Notes under the pieces: model-generated
What the model was told of the DNA's origin: nothing
Database searches by the model: none
The model's input: the letters and a program-made list of their open reading frames with translations, nothing else
Position numbers and translations under genes: made by a program
Assembly: GCA_036005125.1 (NCBI GenBank)
Contig: DASYQV010000270.1
Location: 1 to 5,476 of the forward strand
Reading direction: 5' to 3'
Length of the DNA stretch: 5,476 nucleotides
Source of the DNA: DASYQV01 sp036005125
GTDB lineage: Bacteria; Acidobacteriota; Vicinamibacteria; Vicinamibacterales; UBA2999
In this document: positions 5,350-5,476 of the stretch, in pieces
Layout of the letters: every line of letters begins with the position of its first letter
Position numbering within the stretch: position 1 is the stretch's first letter

Positions 5350-5476
5350 TCAGGGCGTCGCGCCCTTGGTCGTCAGACGCGCCGCGCGGAAAAGCTCATC
5401 GGCCGATGTCAGCACGACCCATCGGAGCCTTGCCGGGTACTGCAGCTCACCTGAAAGGAAATCGTTGACGGTCGCG
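5350..5476 (-). CDS. C-terminal end of a probable minus-strand gene (5' part outside the window)
   Basis: Read from the right edge on the minus strand, 41 codons run from 5475 to a TGA at 5350-5352. The peptide begins ATVNDFLSGELQYPARL and ends AARLTTKGATP. It has a mixed hydrophobic/charged composition like real protein, and about three quarters of third codon positions are G or C. The competing plus-strand frames here are arginine- and serine-rich and look like shadows. I do not recognise the family, and 41 codons are too few to be sure. If real, it converges with the 93-aa gene. Confidence 0.35.
   Translation of the reverse strand, partial: ATVNDFLSGELQYPARLRWVVLTSADELFRAARLTTKGATP

Overview
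The window is high-GC bacterial DNA, probably from a soil- or sediment-type acidobacterium or a similar environmental lineage. The clues are the GC-rich third codon positions, a large modular secreted hydrolase with a collagen-like tail, a 'GGGGTCAGACC' inverted-repeat element, and a TACAAT box placed so close to a GTG start that the mRNA would be leaderless. The taxonomic guess is inference; no rRNA or marker gene is present.

Layout. (1) Positions 1-3195 (+) hold the 3' part of a large extracellular nuclease gene whose start lies upstream of the window. In order it encodes a beta-sandwich module, an Ig-like module, an OB-fold-like module, a complete endonuclease/exonuclease/phosphatase (EEP) catalytic domain, a PKD/Ig-like domain, a 21-triplet Gly-X-Y collagen-like stalk and a 50-residue C-terminal cap. 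(2) Positions 3195-3321 are a roughly 127-bp nested palindromic element. Tandem 11-bp 'GGGGTCAGAAC' units on the left face inverted counterparts on the right, around a central long hairpin; this is REPIN/MITE-like. Its first base is the last base of the nuclease stop codon, and its right edge lies one base from a -10 box. (3) Positions 3335-4726 (+) hold a 463-aa metallophosphoesterase of purple-acid-phosphatase type with all five metal-binding motifs and no visible signal peptide. (4) Positions 4727-4830 are a short spacer with a GC hairpin. (5) Positions 4831-5112 (+) hold a 93-aa protein of unknown function with a clear Shine-Dalgarno site. (6) Positions 5113-5349 show no convincing gene but contain two or three hairpins, one repeating a 14-mer from the earlier spacer. 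(7) Positions 5350-5476 probably hold the C-terminal end of a minus-strand gene that runs off the window.

Working together: an exported nuclease beside a PAP-type phosphoesterase could suggest phosphorus scavenging from nucleic acids. However, the phosphoesterase lacks an export signal and the two genes are separated by a repeat element and a new promoter, so co-function is only a hypothesis. I see no evidence for a defence system, CRISPR array, integron or tRNA/rRNA. The most unusual parts are the nested palindromic element with the adjoining leaderless promoter, and the collagen-stalked nuclease.
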